In this document: positions 1-7,403 of the stretch, in pieces
How the letters are laid out: the number at the start of each line of letters is the position of its first letter
Position numbering within the stretch: position 1 is the first letter of the stretch
Assembly (NCBI GenBank): GCA_015485245.1
Contig: WFTY01000117.1
Span: 1-10,893, forward strand
Length of the DNA: 10,893 nt
Source of the DNA: Anaerolineales bacterium
GTDB lineage: Bacteria; Chloroflexota; Anaerolineae; Anaerolineales; UBA11858
Reading direction: 5' to 3'
Made by a program: the position numbers and the translations under genes
The notes under the pieces: generated by a model
Told to the model about the DNA's origin: nothing
Databases searched by the model: none
The model's input: the letters and a program-made list of their open reading frames with translations, nothing else

Positions 1-1575
1 GCAATGGCGTGTGAGGCCTGTCTCTCGCCGCTGGGCGGTGGTCCGCAGGATGCCCTGCCCATGGGTACGGAACTGGCCGGCGGACGCTACCGCATCGAGA
101 CCCTGTTGGGCCGGGGCGGCTTCGCCATCACCTACCGGGGATTCCACCGCGCTCTGAACAAACCGGTGGCCATCAAGGAGTTTCTGCCCAGCGATACCCG
201 CCTCTGCCTGCGCTCGGGTGACGGAGTTACGGTGGTGGCCGGACAGGATCGCCACGCCTTCGAGCGGGCGCGGGACAAGTTCAAGCAGGAGGCCCAACTG
301 CTGAGCCGGTTACGCCACACGCGGGTCGTGGGTTGCCTGGACCAGTTTTCCGAGAATGGCACCGAGTATCTGGTGATGGACCTGGTGGAAGGTCAGACCT
401 TGGAGGACTGGGTGCTGGAGCGCCGACCGGATCGCAAGCGGGTGCTGGTACTGTTCCGGCGGCTGCTGGAAGCAGTGGAAGCGGTGCACGGGGCGGGTCT
501 GGTGCACTGCGATCTTAACCCGCGCAACATCATGCTGCAGGCGAAAGGCAGGCAACCGGTGCTCATCGACTTCGGCCTGGCGCGCGCGAAAGGAGAGGGC
601 ACCGCCACGGTGGGATTTACCGATGGCTACACGGCGCCGGAACAATACGATCCCAACTGTCCGCGGGATGTAAAACTGGACATCTATAGCCTGGGCGCAG
701 TGCTGTACTTTCTGCTCAACGGTGAGGCGCCGCCAAAAGCCATCGAGCGCTTTCAGGGGCGCAGCCTCCACTGGCCGAAAGGCATCCCGAAAGCCCTCAG
801 GCAGATTATCGAAGAGGCCATGGCGCTGGAGCCGGGCCGACGAATTGCTACCGTGGCGCAGTTACAAGAACGATTGTATTATGTAAAGGATACGCGGAAA
901 AAGCACAAACTGCACGGAGAGGCAGACGCACAATCCGCCAGATGTTCTGGTACCACTCTGGCGAGAACGCCTGGCGCGGCTTCGTTACCGAGAACCTGGG
1001 CGTCGGGGGGGGCGTCATCCAAAGGTGGGGGGCGCGCAGGAAAGTCGCTGGCCTGCACAAAACGGAGAGTGTCTCGCCGCGAGGCGTTCATGGTGGCGAT
1101 TGCCGTGGTGGTGTGGTTGCTCGTGGCAGGGGTCTATTATCAGGATGTTCTGTGGAGTTTGGTGGTTTTTCTGTTGCTGCTGGGCCTCAGCCAGTTCCTG
1201 GTCGCGACTAGCCTGCTCCTGTCCCGGGGTCCCCGTTTTCTTCGGCAGGGCTGGGGCGCACCATGGCCGTTGCCTCCGAAATTGGAAGCGCTGCGCGAGA
1301 CTGTTGTGCAAGCGAAGGGATCTCCAGGCCTGGCCATTTTTGTCGTGCTCACAGCCGTTGCGTTACCGATGATGGTTGCGAGCTATTTTTTGTACCGTCT
1401 GAATACCTCTTTAGTCAATCCGTTCGTTTTGATAGTCTTTTCATTGTTCATGGCGATGATTGCCGGGAGGCATAAGCCGTCCACGACCAGGCGGGATCGG
1501 GAATCGTTGCGGTTGGTTTCTCTGTGGATGATGTCGGTGGGTGTCGATGCCTGGTTTCTGGAGTGGCTGGGATGA
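1..1575 (+). CDS. Zinc-ribbon Ser/Thr protein kinase with polytopic membrane tail (5' partial)
   Basis: This is a Hanks-type Ser/Thr kinase that would phosphorylate protein substrates from the inner membrane. The frame is open to the window edge. The paralogue at 7400 carries a CxxC-x10-CxxC zinc ribbon whose second half aligns with the CEAC here, so the true start is probably upstream and the first ATG at 4 is internal. Numbering from that ATG: glycine loop GRGGFA 36-41, VAIK lysine K58, helix-C glutamate E96, catalytic loop HCDLNPRN 168-175, DFG 189-191, APE 211-213, DIYSLG from D226. The HRD arginine is replaced by cysteine (codon 508-510), an odd change that could weaken activation-loop control; the catalytic Asp170 and Asn175 remain. 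A basic, Gly/Ser-rich linker (about 295-360) leads to roughly five hydrophobic segments near 362-378, 382-405, 442-463, 470-487 and 503-520. The domain call is firm; function of the membrane part is unknown. The next gene begins about 55 bases downstream. Confidence 0.93.
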   Translation, partial: AMACEACLSPLGGGPQDALPMGTELAGGRYRIETLLGRGGFAITYRGFHRALNKPVAIKEFLPSDTRLCLRSGDGVTVVAGQDRHAFERARDKFKQEAQLLSRLRHTRVVGCLDQFSENGTEYLVMDLVEGQTLEDWVLERRPDRKRVLVLFRRLLEAVEAVHGAGLVHCDLNPRNIMLQAKGRQPVLIDFGLARAKGEGTATVGFTDGYTAPEQYDPNCPRDVKLDIYSLGAVLYFLLNGEAPPKAIERFQGRSLHWPKGIPKALRQIIEEAMALEPGRRIATVAQLQERLYYVKDTRKKHKLHGEADAQSARCSGTTLARTPGAASLPRTWASGGASSKGGGRAGKSLACTKRRVSRREAFMVAIAVVVWLLVAGVYYQDVLWSLVVFLLLLGLSQFLVATSLLLSRGPRFLRQGWGAPWPLPPKLEALRETVVQAKGSPGLAIFVVLTAVALPMMVASYFLYRLNTSLVNPFVLIVFSLFMAMIAGRHKPSTTRRDRESLRLVSLWMMSVGVDAWFLEWLG

Positions 1576-1610
1576 GGTCATGAATGAGGGAAACGCCTTG
1601 TACGGGAGAA

Positions 1611-1618
1611 GGGGAGGT
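1611..1618 (+). promoter_or_regulatory. Ribosome binding site deciding the pseudokinase-phosphatase start
   Basis: GGGGAGGT lies 12 bases before ATG 1631. The in-frame ATGs further upstream (1541, inside the preceding gene, and 1580) have no well-spaced site. GGAGG at 1646-1650 could instead serve ATG 1655, so the start is 1631 or 1655. Confidence 0.5.
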
Positions 1619-1630
1619 AGAAAGATTAAG

Positions 1631-3118
1631 ATGACCGGCTGGCTTGGAGGGTGGATGAAGCGCGTTCCCGAAGAAAAGACTTTCCCGCTGGAACCCGGCA
1701 TTGCGCAGCAGCTGGAAGGAATAGGGAGTCCGCTTGTTCCCGTTATCGAGCGGAACGAAGATCAGGCGGTGTTTCGCCTGCCTTCGGGAGCGGTTCATCT
1801 CGTGGCTCGCATGCTGGAGATGGACGAGGCGGGTGCCTGGCATCTTATCGACCGCCTGGCCGCGTCACTGGCGCCATTTCATGCCGCCGGATGGGTGGTG
1901 CTGAACCTTGAGCCGGAAATCCTTCATCTCGTGGGATCCGATCAGCCCCTGCTGGTGGAATACGGCTATCTGGCCCGCCCGGGCCAACCCCTCGACTACA
2001 TTCCCGAGAGCCGCTACGCGGCCCCCGAATGCCAGCAGGGCGTGGCCGGGGGACCCGAGGCGGATGTCTACGCCCTGGGGTGCCTGCTCTACCGCCTGCT
2101 GACGGGCGTGCCTTTCGACTACAACGAAACGGATGAAGCGCTGCGACGCGTGCGCCCGGCTCACCGACACTTGCTCGCACGAATGCTGGCTCTGGACCCG
2201 TCCGAGCGTCCCGGCGACATGGCCGCCCTGCGCCAGGCCATCGAAACCAGTCATCGCCAGGCCCGGCCCCGGCATGTCGTGGAGGCCGCCGCGCTCAGCC
2301 ATGTGGGTTTCAATTCAGGGCGTGCGCTCAATCAGGATGCCAGCCTGATCGCCTGGCAGCAGGGCGACGACTGGCGGCAGTCGCGGCTGCGCGGCCTGTT
2401 CGCCGTGATCGATGGCATGGGCGGCATGGAAGATGGGCACCGTGCCGCCCAGCTGGCCCGCGAGAGTTTCCAGCGAGGGTTCCAGGATTTCGTTCAGGCC
2501 GATCCGCCCCCCGGTGCGGTGGACCTGATGACCCGGGCGCATTATGCGGTCTCGCACCTTGGCGGCCGTGCGGGCGCCGCCGCGACCCTGTTGCTGCTCG
2601 ACGGCGACCGTCTCGACATTGCCCAGGTGGGCGATACCCGTGCCTATCTGATTCGGGGTGAACAGGTCTTCGCACTCACGCGTGACCAGAGCCTTCGCGC
2701 AGCCATGAACGGGCCGCGTGGCGATGAAAATGGGCGTAGCACCCTCATCAGCAACCTGGGCGCGCCCGACCGCGACGGTTTCCACGTGGGTACGCTCATC
2801 GACGTGCGCAAGGCCGGCGGCGCCCTGCCGAAGACCGCCCGCGGCCGTATCCTGCAACTGCTCGATGGCGATCAGCTGCTGCTCTGCAGCGACGGCCTGT
2901 GGGACTGGTGGGACGACCGCATGAGCGACGAAGAAGAAGCCCGCTACCTGCTCGACACCCTTCGCCCCGACCGACCCATCCACGCCGTGCTGCGCCGGCT
3001 GCTCAACGACGCCCTGCAACACGATGGCCAGGACAATGTCAGCGTGGCGCTCGTCCGCTACCGACGTGAGCCGTTGTTTGCTGAAATCGACATGGTGGAA
3101 GGGGCTTTGACGGAATGA
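1631..3118 (+). CDS. Pseudokinase-PP2C Ser/Thr phosphatase fusion protein
   Basis: The 495-residue product joins a degenerate kinase domain (about 30-206) to a complete PP2C (PPM) phosphatase (about 220-478). In the kinase part there is no glycine loop or VAIK lysine, the HRDxxPxN loop is replaced by LNLEPEIL (91-98) and DFG by EYG (110-112), yet the structural APE (131-133) and DVYALG (145-150) motifs survive. It is therefore a fold kept for binding rather than catalysis. The PP2C part has the metal-binding and catalytic motifs in order: NQD 234-236, DGMGG 261-265, GDTR 334-337, RDQS 351-354, SDGLWD 420-425 and DNVS 468-471. It should dephosphorylate phospho-Ser/Thr in the cytoplasm, presumably proteins modified by the neighbouring kinases; this pairing resembles PpkA/PppA-type kinase-phosphatase couples. 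No membrane segment is seen. The stop overlaps the next start (ATGA), implying coupled translation. The start was chosen by its ribosome site; longer versions from 1541 or 1580 are possible. Confidence 0.9.
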   Translation: MTGWLGGWMKRVPEEKTFPLEPGIAQQLEGIGSPLVPVIERNEDQAVFRLPSGAVHLVARMLEMDEAGAWHLIDRLAASLAPFHAAGWVVLNLEPEILHLVGSDQPLLVEYGYLARPGQPLDYIPESRYAAPECQQGVAGGPEADVYALGCLLYRLLTGVPFDYNETDEALRRVRPAHRHLLARMLALDPSERPGDMAALRQAIETSHRQARPRHVVEAAALSHVGFNSGRALNQDASLIAWQQGDDWRQSRLRGLFAVIDGMGGMEDGHRAAQLARESFQRGFQDFVQADPPPGAVDLMTRAHYAVSHLGGRAGAAATLLLLDGDRLDIAQVGDTRAYLIRGEQVFALTRDQSLRAAMNGPRGDENGRSTLISNLGAPDRDGFHVGTLIDVRKAGGALPKTARGRILQLLDGDQLLLCSDGLWDWWDDRMSDEEEARYLLDTLRPDRPIHAVLRRLLNDALQHDGQDNVSVALVRYRREPLFAEIDMVEGALTE

Positions 3119-4323
3119 AAAGTTGTCCGGTATGTGGCCGCCAGGATCTGGCGGATGATCTCGGAGAGTGCCCGGATTGTGCCTCGCCCTTCCAAGGGAA
3201 CGTGGTGGACTATCAGGCTCTGACGGCGGGTAGTCTGCTCAAGGACGGTGAATACGAAATCATCGAGCTGCTTGGGCGCGGGGGATTCGCCTTTACCTAC
3301 CTGGCGCGGCAGCGTAGCCTGGGGCGAGAAGTCGCTGTCAAGGAACTGTTCAGCAACAATAGCGAGCTCAGTCAACGAGTGCCGGGCTCCAGTCAAGTGA
3401 TTTCGCGCCATCCACGCGAGTTCGATCTGCTCCGGCAGGATTTTCAGCGTGAGGCCGAACGATTGTGCGCATTGGAGCACCCTGACATTGTCCGGGTTTA
3501 CGATCGGTTTACCGACAATGGCACGGAATATCTGGTTATGGAGCGGGTTGAAGGTAAGAGTCTGGAACGTTGGCGCATGGAAGACGGTAGCCAGTTCAAG
3601 CCCAACCAGTTGCGCCGGCATATCGAACCGCTATTTGAGGCGGTGGCCTGGCTGCATGCCCAGGGGTTGGTGCACCGCGATATCAATCCGCGCAACATCA
3701 TGGTGCGTGAAGATGGTCGACCTGTTCTGATCGATTTCGGCTTGGCGCGGCACATCGGTAGCCAGGCGGGGAGCCGCAGCGTGATGGCAGCCACCGATGG
3801 CTATGCCCCACCGGAACAATATTTTGAGGAAAACCCAAGGGGTACTGCCATTGATATTTATGCTCTGGGAGCCGTGCTCTATTTTCTGGTGCGTGGCGAG
3901 CCTCCACCACCTGCACTACAGCGCAAGGGAAATAATGCGCGCTTGCGCTGGCCTCGAGGGATTTCAAGGAAACTGAAAGATGAAATCGAGCGCGCCATGG
4001 TGCTGGACGTGAAAGAGCGCCCCTCTACTGTTGAGGAATGGTTGACATGTTCCGACCAAAAATCAGAGAAAAAGGACAATAAATCAGGTAAAAATAAAGT
4101 TGAGGTAAACAACGGTAAGGCTCAGAATAATGCGAAAAAACATCATGATGGTAAAGAGTCTGGTTATGATTCTGTGTACTGGGATGCCAAATCTCCCAAG
4201 CAAAGGATGGAGGTTGAGGCAAAGAAAAGTCAAGGTTTGGAAGAGAGTTCCCGTATGGTGTTCTGGGCGGTATTGTGCGTGGGTGTTTCAGGGGCGTTTG
4301 GGTATCTTGTACGGCTGTTCTGA
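3115..4323 (+). CDS. Zinc-ribbon Ser/Thr protein kinase with C-terminal membrane anchor
   Basis: This 402-residue Hanks-type kinase looks catalytically intact. An N-terminal zinc ribbon has C4, C7, C19 and C22. The kinase core follows: GRGGFA loop 54-59, VAVK lysine K76, helix-C E113, HRDINPRN 187-194, DFG 207-209, PPE (APE equivalent) 232-234 and DIYALG from D247. A strongly charged Lys/Asn/Asp-rich linker (about 311-378) leads to one hydrophobic helix (about 381-398), so the kinase should be tail-anchored with its catalytic domain in the cytoplasm. It is the only one of the three kinases with a full HRD and DFG and no interruption, and is the best candidate for the active writer acting on the FHA ligands. 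It overlaps the phosphatase gene by four bases, so kinase and phosphatase are probably made together. The linker-coding DNA (about 4030-4250) is clearly richer in A and T than the core, which suggests a recently changed or loosely constrained tail. Confidence 0.95.
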   Translation: MKSCPVCGRQDLADDLGECPDCASPFQGNVVDYQALTAGSLLKDGEYEIIELLGRGGFAFTYLARQRSLGREVAVKELFSNNSELSQRVPGSSQVISRHPREFDLLRQDFQREAERLCALEHPDIVRVYDRFTDNGTEYLVMERVEGKSLERWRMEDGSQFKPNQLRRHIEPLFEAVAWLHAQGLVHRDINPRNIMVREDGRPVLIDFGLARHIGSQAGSRSVMAATDGYAPPEQYFEENPRGTAIDIYALGAVLYFLVRGEPPPPALQRKGNNARLRWPRGISRKLKDEIERAMVLDVKERPSTVEEWLTCSDQKSEKKDNKSGKNKVEVNNGKAQNNAKKHHDGKESGYDSVYWDAKSPKQRMEVEAKKSQGLEESSRMVFWAVLCVGVSGAFGYLVRLF

Positions 4324-4539
4324 TATTCAGAGTGCGTGTCACTGAATCATGAAGGCGACGACTATTCATTCAGAAAATCAAATCACAATTCACCTGCCGG
4401 TAAACTGTATGAGCGGCCTGCAGGTTGGCGCCGCCTTTTGCGATATGACCGCTATTCTACGATTCTGCCTAATATATGATCGTTTGAAAAAACGGGTAGC
4501 GCTAATCTGGTGAATTGAGGGATAAGCTAGAGGTTCTCT
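4324..4539 (+). other. AT-richer intergenic gap with possible start of a second transcript
   Basis: This is the largest gap inside the signalling cluster. It contains a terminator-like hairpin (4413-4439) and, after it, a TATGAT hexamer at 4475-4480 that resembles a -10 box. No convincing -35 box sits 16-18 bases upstream of it, so a promoter is only suggested. An inverted repeat CTGAAT/ATTCAG (4342-4347 and 4368-4373) lies just after the kinase stop. AGAGG at 4529-4533 is the ribosome site for the gene at 4540, with a 6-base spacing. Confidence 0.4.
4413..4439 (+). terminator. Weak candidate Rho-independent terminator
   Basis: GCGGC (4413-4417) can pair with GCCGC (4430-4434), and CTTTT follows at once. 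The stem is only five pairs and the loop is 12 bases, so it is a marginal terminator. Its place between the kinase and the next gene fits a partial transcript end. Confidence 0.3.
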
Positions 4540-5163
4540 ATGGTGTTAGTAGAAGATTATTTGAGTGAGCGCAGAAGGCTGAGGCGTCAACGGATTTATT
4601 GGCTGCTGACTATCATCGTTTTCATGATCATTGCGGCTCTTCTGGGCTATCTTCTTGCCGATATGAGATGGCAGATAAAGGAACATGAGAAGAAGGTGGC
4701 AGACCTGATGGCTGGCATTCAAAAACGAATGTCAGAATACGACAAGCTGGTTGATCTCAAGCGTGGCCCGGTCGGCCCGCGAGGGCCCAGAGGGCCTGCG
4801 GGCAAGCAGGGGCCACCAGGGCCGAGAGGCCCTCGAGGCGAAGCGGGCATCAAAGCCTACAAGCGTGTGCTTGCGCACAATTTGCAAGAAGCGATAGTGG
4901 GTGTATGGCAAGATCACAAAAATCATTTTATGGCGTTTACTCGAATAGGGAGGCTGACCGCCAGAATGCCAAGTCGCATGAGAGACTTTGATGATGACTG
5001 TTATAGCGTGAAAGGTTCTGATGATATTCTTGTGAGACCCGACTGCTCAAGAAGTGGCATACATATCAAGGTTGAATTAAGTAAAGACAAGAATCATCTT
5101 ATTGTCGCCTATGATGGAGCTTTCATTAAACTGCATCGAGTACAGGTAAACAAGCGCCGATGA
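4540..5163 (+). CDS. Membrane-anchored collagen-like repeat protein
   Basis: The 207-residue product has four parts. A short Arg-rich cytoplasmic head (11-18, with RRRLRRQR) precedes one transmembrane helix (about 20-40), which by the positive-inside rule places the rest outside the inner membrane. A charged helical stretch (about 42-74) looks like a coiled coil and may start trimerisation. Ten unbroken Gly-X-Y triplets (about 76-105), many with Pro at X and Arg at Y, form a short collagen-like rod. A C-terminal domain (about 108-207) with hydrophobic strands and two cysteines (C154, C169) is not one I recognise. The collagen-like rod suggests a stalk that holds the end domain away from the membrane. 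The last four bases overlap the FHA gene (ATGA), tying it to that signalling operon. The non-collagen part is AT-richer than the neighbours. Role unknown; a sensor or surface partner is inference. Confidence 0.85.
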   Translation: MVLVEDYLSERRRLRRQRIYWLLTIIVFMIIAALLGYLLADMRWQIKEHEKKVADLMAGIQKRMSEYDKLVDLKRGPVGPRGPRGPAGKQGPPGPRGPRGEAGIKAYKRVLAHNLQEAIVGVWQDHKNHFMAFTRIGRLTARMPSRMRDFDDDCYSVKGSDDILVRPDCSRSGIHIKVELSKDKNHLIVAYDGAFIKLHRVQVNKRR

Positions 5164-5639
5164 CCCAGCGCCATTGTCCCGTCTGTCAGATTGATGTCTC
5201 GCTCGACCGTTTCGGCGACTGCCCCGATTGCGGTTGCAGTTTCGATGCGGGACCGGAACCTGTTTCCCAGGAATGCGCCTCTGGGCGGGATGTCGCCGGG
5301 AGCACCGCCCGGGCCGCTCCGCTGATATTGGCCGAGAAGCGCCAGGGGCAGCTTACCGGAGCCAGGCTGGCCATCGAACGGGAAGCCCTGGTGGGACGCG
5401 CCGATGCGGGCGCCGGTCCGGTGGATATCGACCTTTCCCGTTTCCCCGACAACGCCGTCTCCCGCCGGCATGCGCGCCTTCGTCCCGTGGGAGAGGAGTG
5501 GCAGATCCAGGACCTGGGCAGCGCCTGCGGCACCTTCGTCAACGGGCAGCGTCTGGGAAGCGCGCCCAGCGCCCTGCGACAAGGCGATACACTGGCCCTG
5601 GGCAATCTGCTGTTTCTGGTTCAGATTCAACAGGATTAG
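5160..5639 (+). CDS. Zinc-ribbon FHA-domain protein
   Basis: This 159-residue soluble protein has an N-terminal zinc ribbon (C6, C9, C21, C24) of the same type as the kinases, a poorly conserved linker (about 28-60), and a C-terminal FHA domain (about 62-157). FHA domains bind phosphothreonine peptides. The signature residues are the GR of VGRAD (79-80), SRRH (101-104) and GTFVNG (124-129). The residue normally Asn in the SxNGTFVNG loop is Cys here (C123), which may alter peptide choice. It probably reads phosphothreonine marks set by the cluster kinases; the shared zinc ribbon may bring it to a common partner. It starts inside the collagen-like gene's stop codon and ends 13 bases before the VWA start. 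Confidence 0.9.
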   Translation: MTQRHCPVCQIDVSLDRFGDCPDCGCSFDAGPEPVSQECASGRDVAGSTARAAPLILAEKRQGQLTGARLAIEREALVGRADAGAGPVDIDLSRFPDNAVSRRHARLRPVGEEWQIQDLGSACGTFVNGQRLGSAPSALRQGDTLALGNLLFLVQIQQD

Positions 5640-5646
5640 AGGAGGG
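5639..5646 (+). promoter_or_regulatory. Strong ribosome binding site for the GTG-started VWA gene
   Basis: GAGGAGGG lies six bases before GTG 5653 and overlaps the end of the preceding stop codon. This decides the start: the frame is open much further upstream, but that part lies inside the FHA gene. Confidence 0.7.
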
Positions 5647-5652
5647 AAACCC

Positions 5653-6903
5653 GTGGTCGATGTCGTCATCAAACCGGTCAAGAACGTGATGCGAGCCGAT
5701 ACCGCCGATCCCATCGGCACCAACCTGATGCTGCGCTTTCAGCATGGCGTGCATCCCACTCGGGTGCCGTTATCGCTTGCAGTGGTGATGGACACCAGCG
5801 GCTCCATGAGCGAAGCCGCGGGCGGCGAAAGCAAACTCGACAAGATGCGCAAGGCCATCCGCAGACTGGTTGAGGAAGCGGCCCTGGACACCGAGGACGA
5901 ATTGATCCTGGTGGATTTCGACAACAACGCCCGTCGGCTCTACCAGGGCAACTTCTCCGACAGGACGGCGATTCGCCGGGCGATCGACGGCATGGAAGCA
6001 GGTGGAGGCACCCAACTGGCTACCGGCCTCGACGAGGCGCTGTCTGCGCTTGATTGTGGCCGTCACCGCCAGCAGCAACTGGTGATCTTCACCGATGGCG
6101 AGATTCACGATGCGGAGACCGTGGAAGGGCGGGTGCTGGAACAACTGCGCCGGCGCGAACTGTCGGTCATTGGTTTCGGCGTGGGTGCCGAGTACCAGTG
6201 GCAGTTGCTCTCCCGCCTGGCGGACGCCACCGGAGGTGGCTATCACCATCTCACGACCCTGGATCTGTTCAGCGAGCATCTGCAAGAGGATCTGATCCAC
6301 AGCAAGAACCAGGCAATTCGCAATGTCACCGCCCGCTTCGAGCTGGCCAATGGCGTGTCCCTGAAGCAGGTGGTGCGCGTGGTGCCCTTCGCCGAGATGC
6401 AGGGCGAAGCCGCCCGGTTCCGGCTCGGCCACCTGCGCGGCGATGCGACCACGGTCTTCATTGTCCAGGCCAGCCTGCCGCCCAGGCCCAAGGGTCGTTA
6501 CCGCATGGTGACAGTGAATCTGGACTGGGAGTTCGAAGGCCGGCGTCAGGAGACGCAACAGCCCGTCTATATCGAGTACACCGATGATGCTGAAGCCTTG
6601 AGGCGCGCACTTCCGGATGCGGAAGTCCTGGAATATGTGCAACAGGCACAGGTGCAGAGTCTGACCAACGAGGCCAGCCGTGCCACCGACCCCAAGGTGG
6701 CGAAAGAAAAACTGCGCCAGGCGCATAACATCACCAGGTCACTGGGCAACCCGGCCATGGAACGCAGCTTAACCCAGGCGCTGAACGATCTGGAACAAAG
6801 CGGGCGCATCTCGCCCGAAACGGTGCGCCGCTGCGTCAGTGATGCGCGCAACACCACGCGCCTGTCGCAATTCACCCCTCCCCCCCGGAGGAGCGGTTCA
6901 TGA
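5653..6903 (+). CDS. VWA-domain protein (MIDAS metal site intact)
   Basis: The 416-residue product starts at GTG. A von Willebrand factor A domain covers about 38-225. Its metal-ion-dependent adhesion site is complete: DTSGSMS (D47, S49, S51), T120 in GGGTQL and D148 in TDGE. VWA domains with this site bind protein partners through a metal ion. A beta-rich middle region (about 235-330) is followed by a helical tail (about 335-416) with no recognised domain, an arrangement like soluble TerY/YfbK-type or Ca-activated-channel-like VWA proteins. No signal peptide or membrane helix is seen, so it should act in the cytoplasm as an adaptor. It sits between two FHA genes and overlaps the second by four bases, so a complex with both is plausible. 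A run of seven C (6880-6886) lies near its 3' end. Confidence 0.92.
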   Translation: MVDVVIKPVKNVMRADTADPIGTNLMLRFQHGVHPTRVPLSLAVVMDTSGSMSEAAGGESKLDKMRKAIRRLVEEAALDTEDELILVDFDNNARRLYQGNFSDRTAIRRAIDGMEAGGGTQLATGLDEALSALDCGRHRQQQLVIFTDGEIHDAETVEGRVLEQLRRRELSVIGFGVGAEYQWQLLSRLADATGGGYHHLTTLDLFSEHLQEDLIHSKNQAIRNVTARFELANGVSLKQVVRVVPFAEMQGEAARFRLGHLRGDATTVFIVQASLPPRPKGRYRMVTVNLDWEFEGRRQETQQPVYIEYTDDAEALRRALPDAEVLEYVQQAQVQSLTNEASRATDPKVAKEKLRQAHNITRSLGNPAMERSLTQALNDLEQSGRISPETVRRCVSDARNTTRLSQFTPPPRRSGS

Positions 6904-7403
6904 ACGGGTCGGCAAGTACGCAAGCGGTGGATTGGTCCGGCCTGGCCGAGCTGGCCCGGCAGGCGGCCGATGACTTCGACTTGCCCGCCGTGGCGGAACT
7001 GGCCGAAGTGCTGGCCCATCGCCATCGGCTATTGCACCTGTGCTCCGAGCGCAACGACATCCCCGACTTCCGGCTCCAGGTCAACAGCCTGGTGGGCGCC
7101 CGCTGGCATGATCCGCAGGATGACAAGGACACCAGCGGCCCACTGGACATCGACTTTCTGCCCTACGCGCACGAAAACCGAATCAGCCGCCTGCATGCCC
7201 GTCTCTGGTGCCAGGACGGTCTGTGGCGGGTGGAAGACTGTTCAACCAATGGTACCTTCGTCAACGAGCAGAAGCTGGGCCAGGGACAGAGCTCCCTGCT
7301 CAAGCCGGGCGACCGGCTCTGCTTCGCCCACCTCTGCTTCGAGGTGGACCTCGGCCAACCCAACCCCGTGGAACAGCAGCCCGATTCAAGGAGTACCTCA
7401 TGA
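6900..7403 (+). CDS. FHA-domain protein
   Basis: This 167-residue soluble protein has a helical N-terminal part (about 10-48, leucine- and alanine-rich) and an FHA domain (about 55-152). Phosphothreonine-binding residues are present: GAR 66-68 (in place of the usual GR), SRLH 96-99 and STNGTFVN 115-122. Unlike the FHA protein at 5160 it lacks a zinc ribbon and keeps the canonical Asn of the NGTFVN loop. It likely reads phosphothreonine on a kinase or on the VWA tail. ATGA overlaps at both ends (with the VWA gene before and the kinase gene after) suggest balanced, coupled synthesis. A good site, GGAGGAG at 6887-6893, precedes the start. Confidence 0.92.
   Translation: MNGSASTQAVDWSGLAELARQAADDFDLPAVAELAEVLAHRHRLLHLCSERNDIPDFRLQVNSLVGARWHDPQDDKDTSGPLDIDFLPYAHENRISRLHARLWCQDGLWRVEDCSTNGTFVNEQKLGQGQSSLLKPGDRLCFAHLCFEVDLGQPNPVEQQPDSRSTS

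Noticed and set aside
1541..1630. Extended N-terminus of the pseudokinase-phosphatase gene
   Set aside because: It overlaps the end of the first kinase and lacks a well-spaced ribosome site; GGGGAGGT supports ATG 1631.
5404..5652. Extended N-terminus of the VWA gene from ATG 5404
   Set aside because: This part is in another frame of the FHA gene; the strong GAGGAGGG site before GTG 5653 fixes the real start.
5770..6726. Minus-strand frame of 318 codons
   Set aside because: It lies wholly antisense to the VWA gene, whose MIDAS motifs are unmistakable, and has no recognisable domain or ribosome site.
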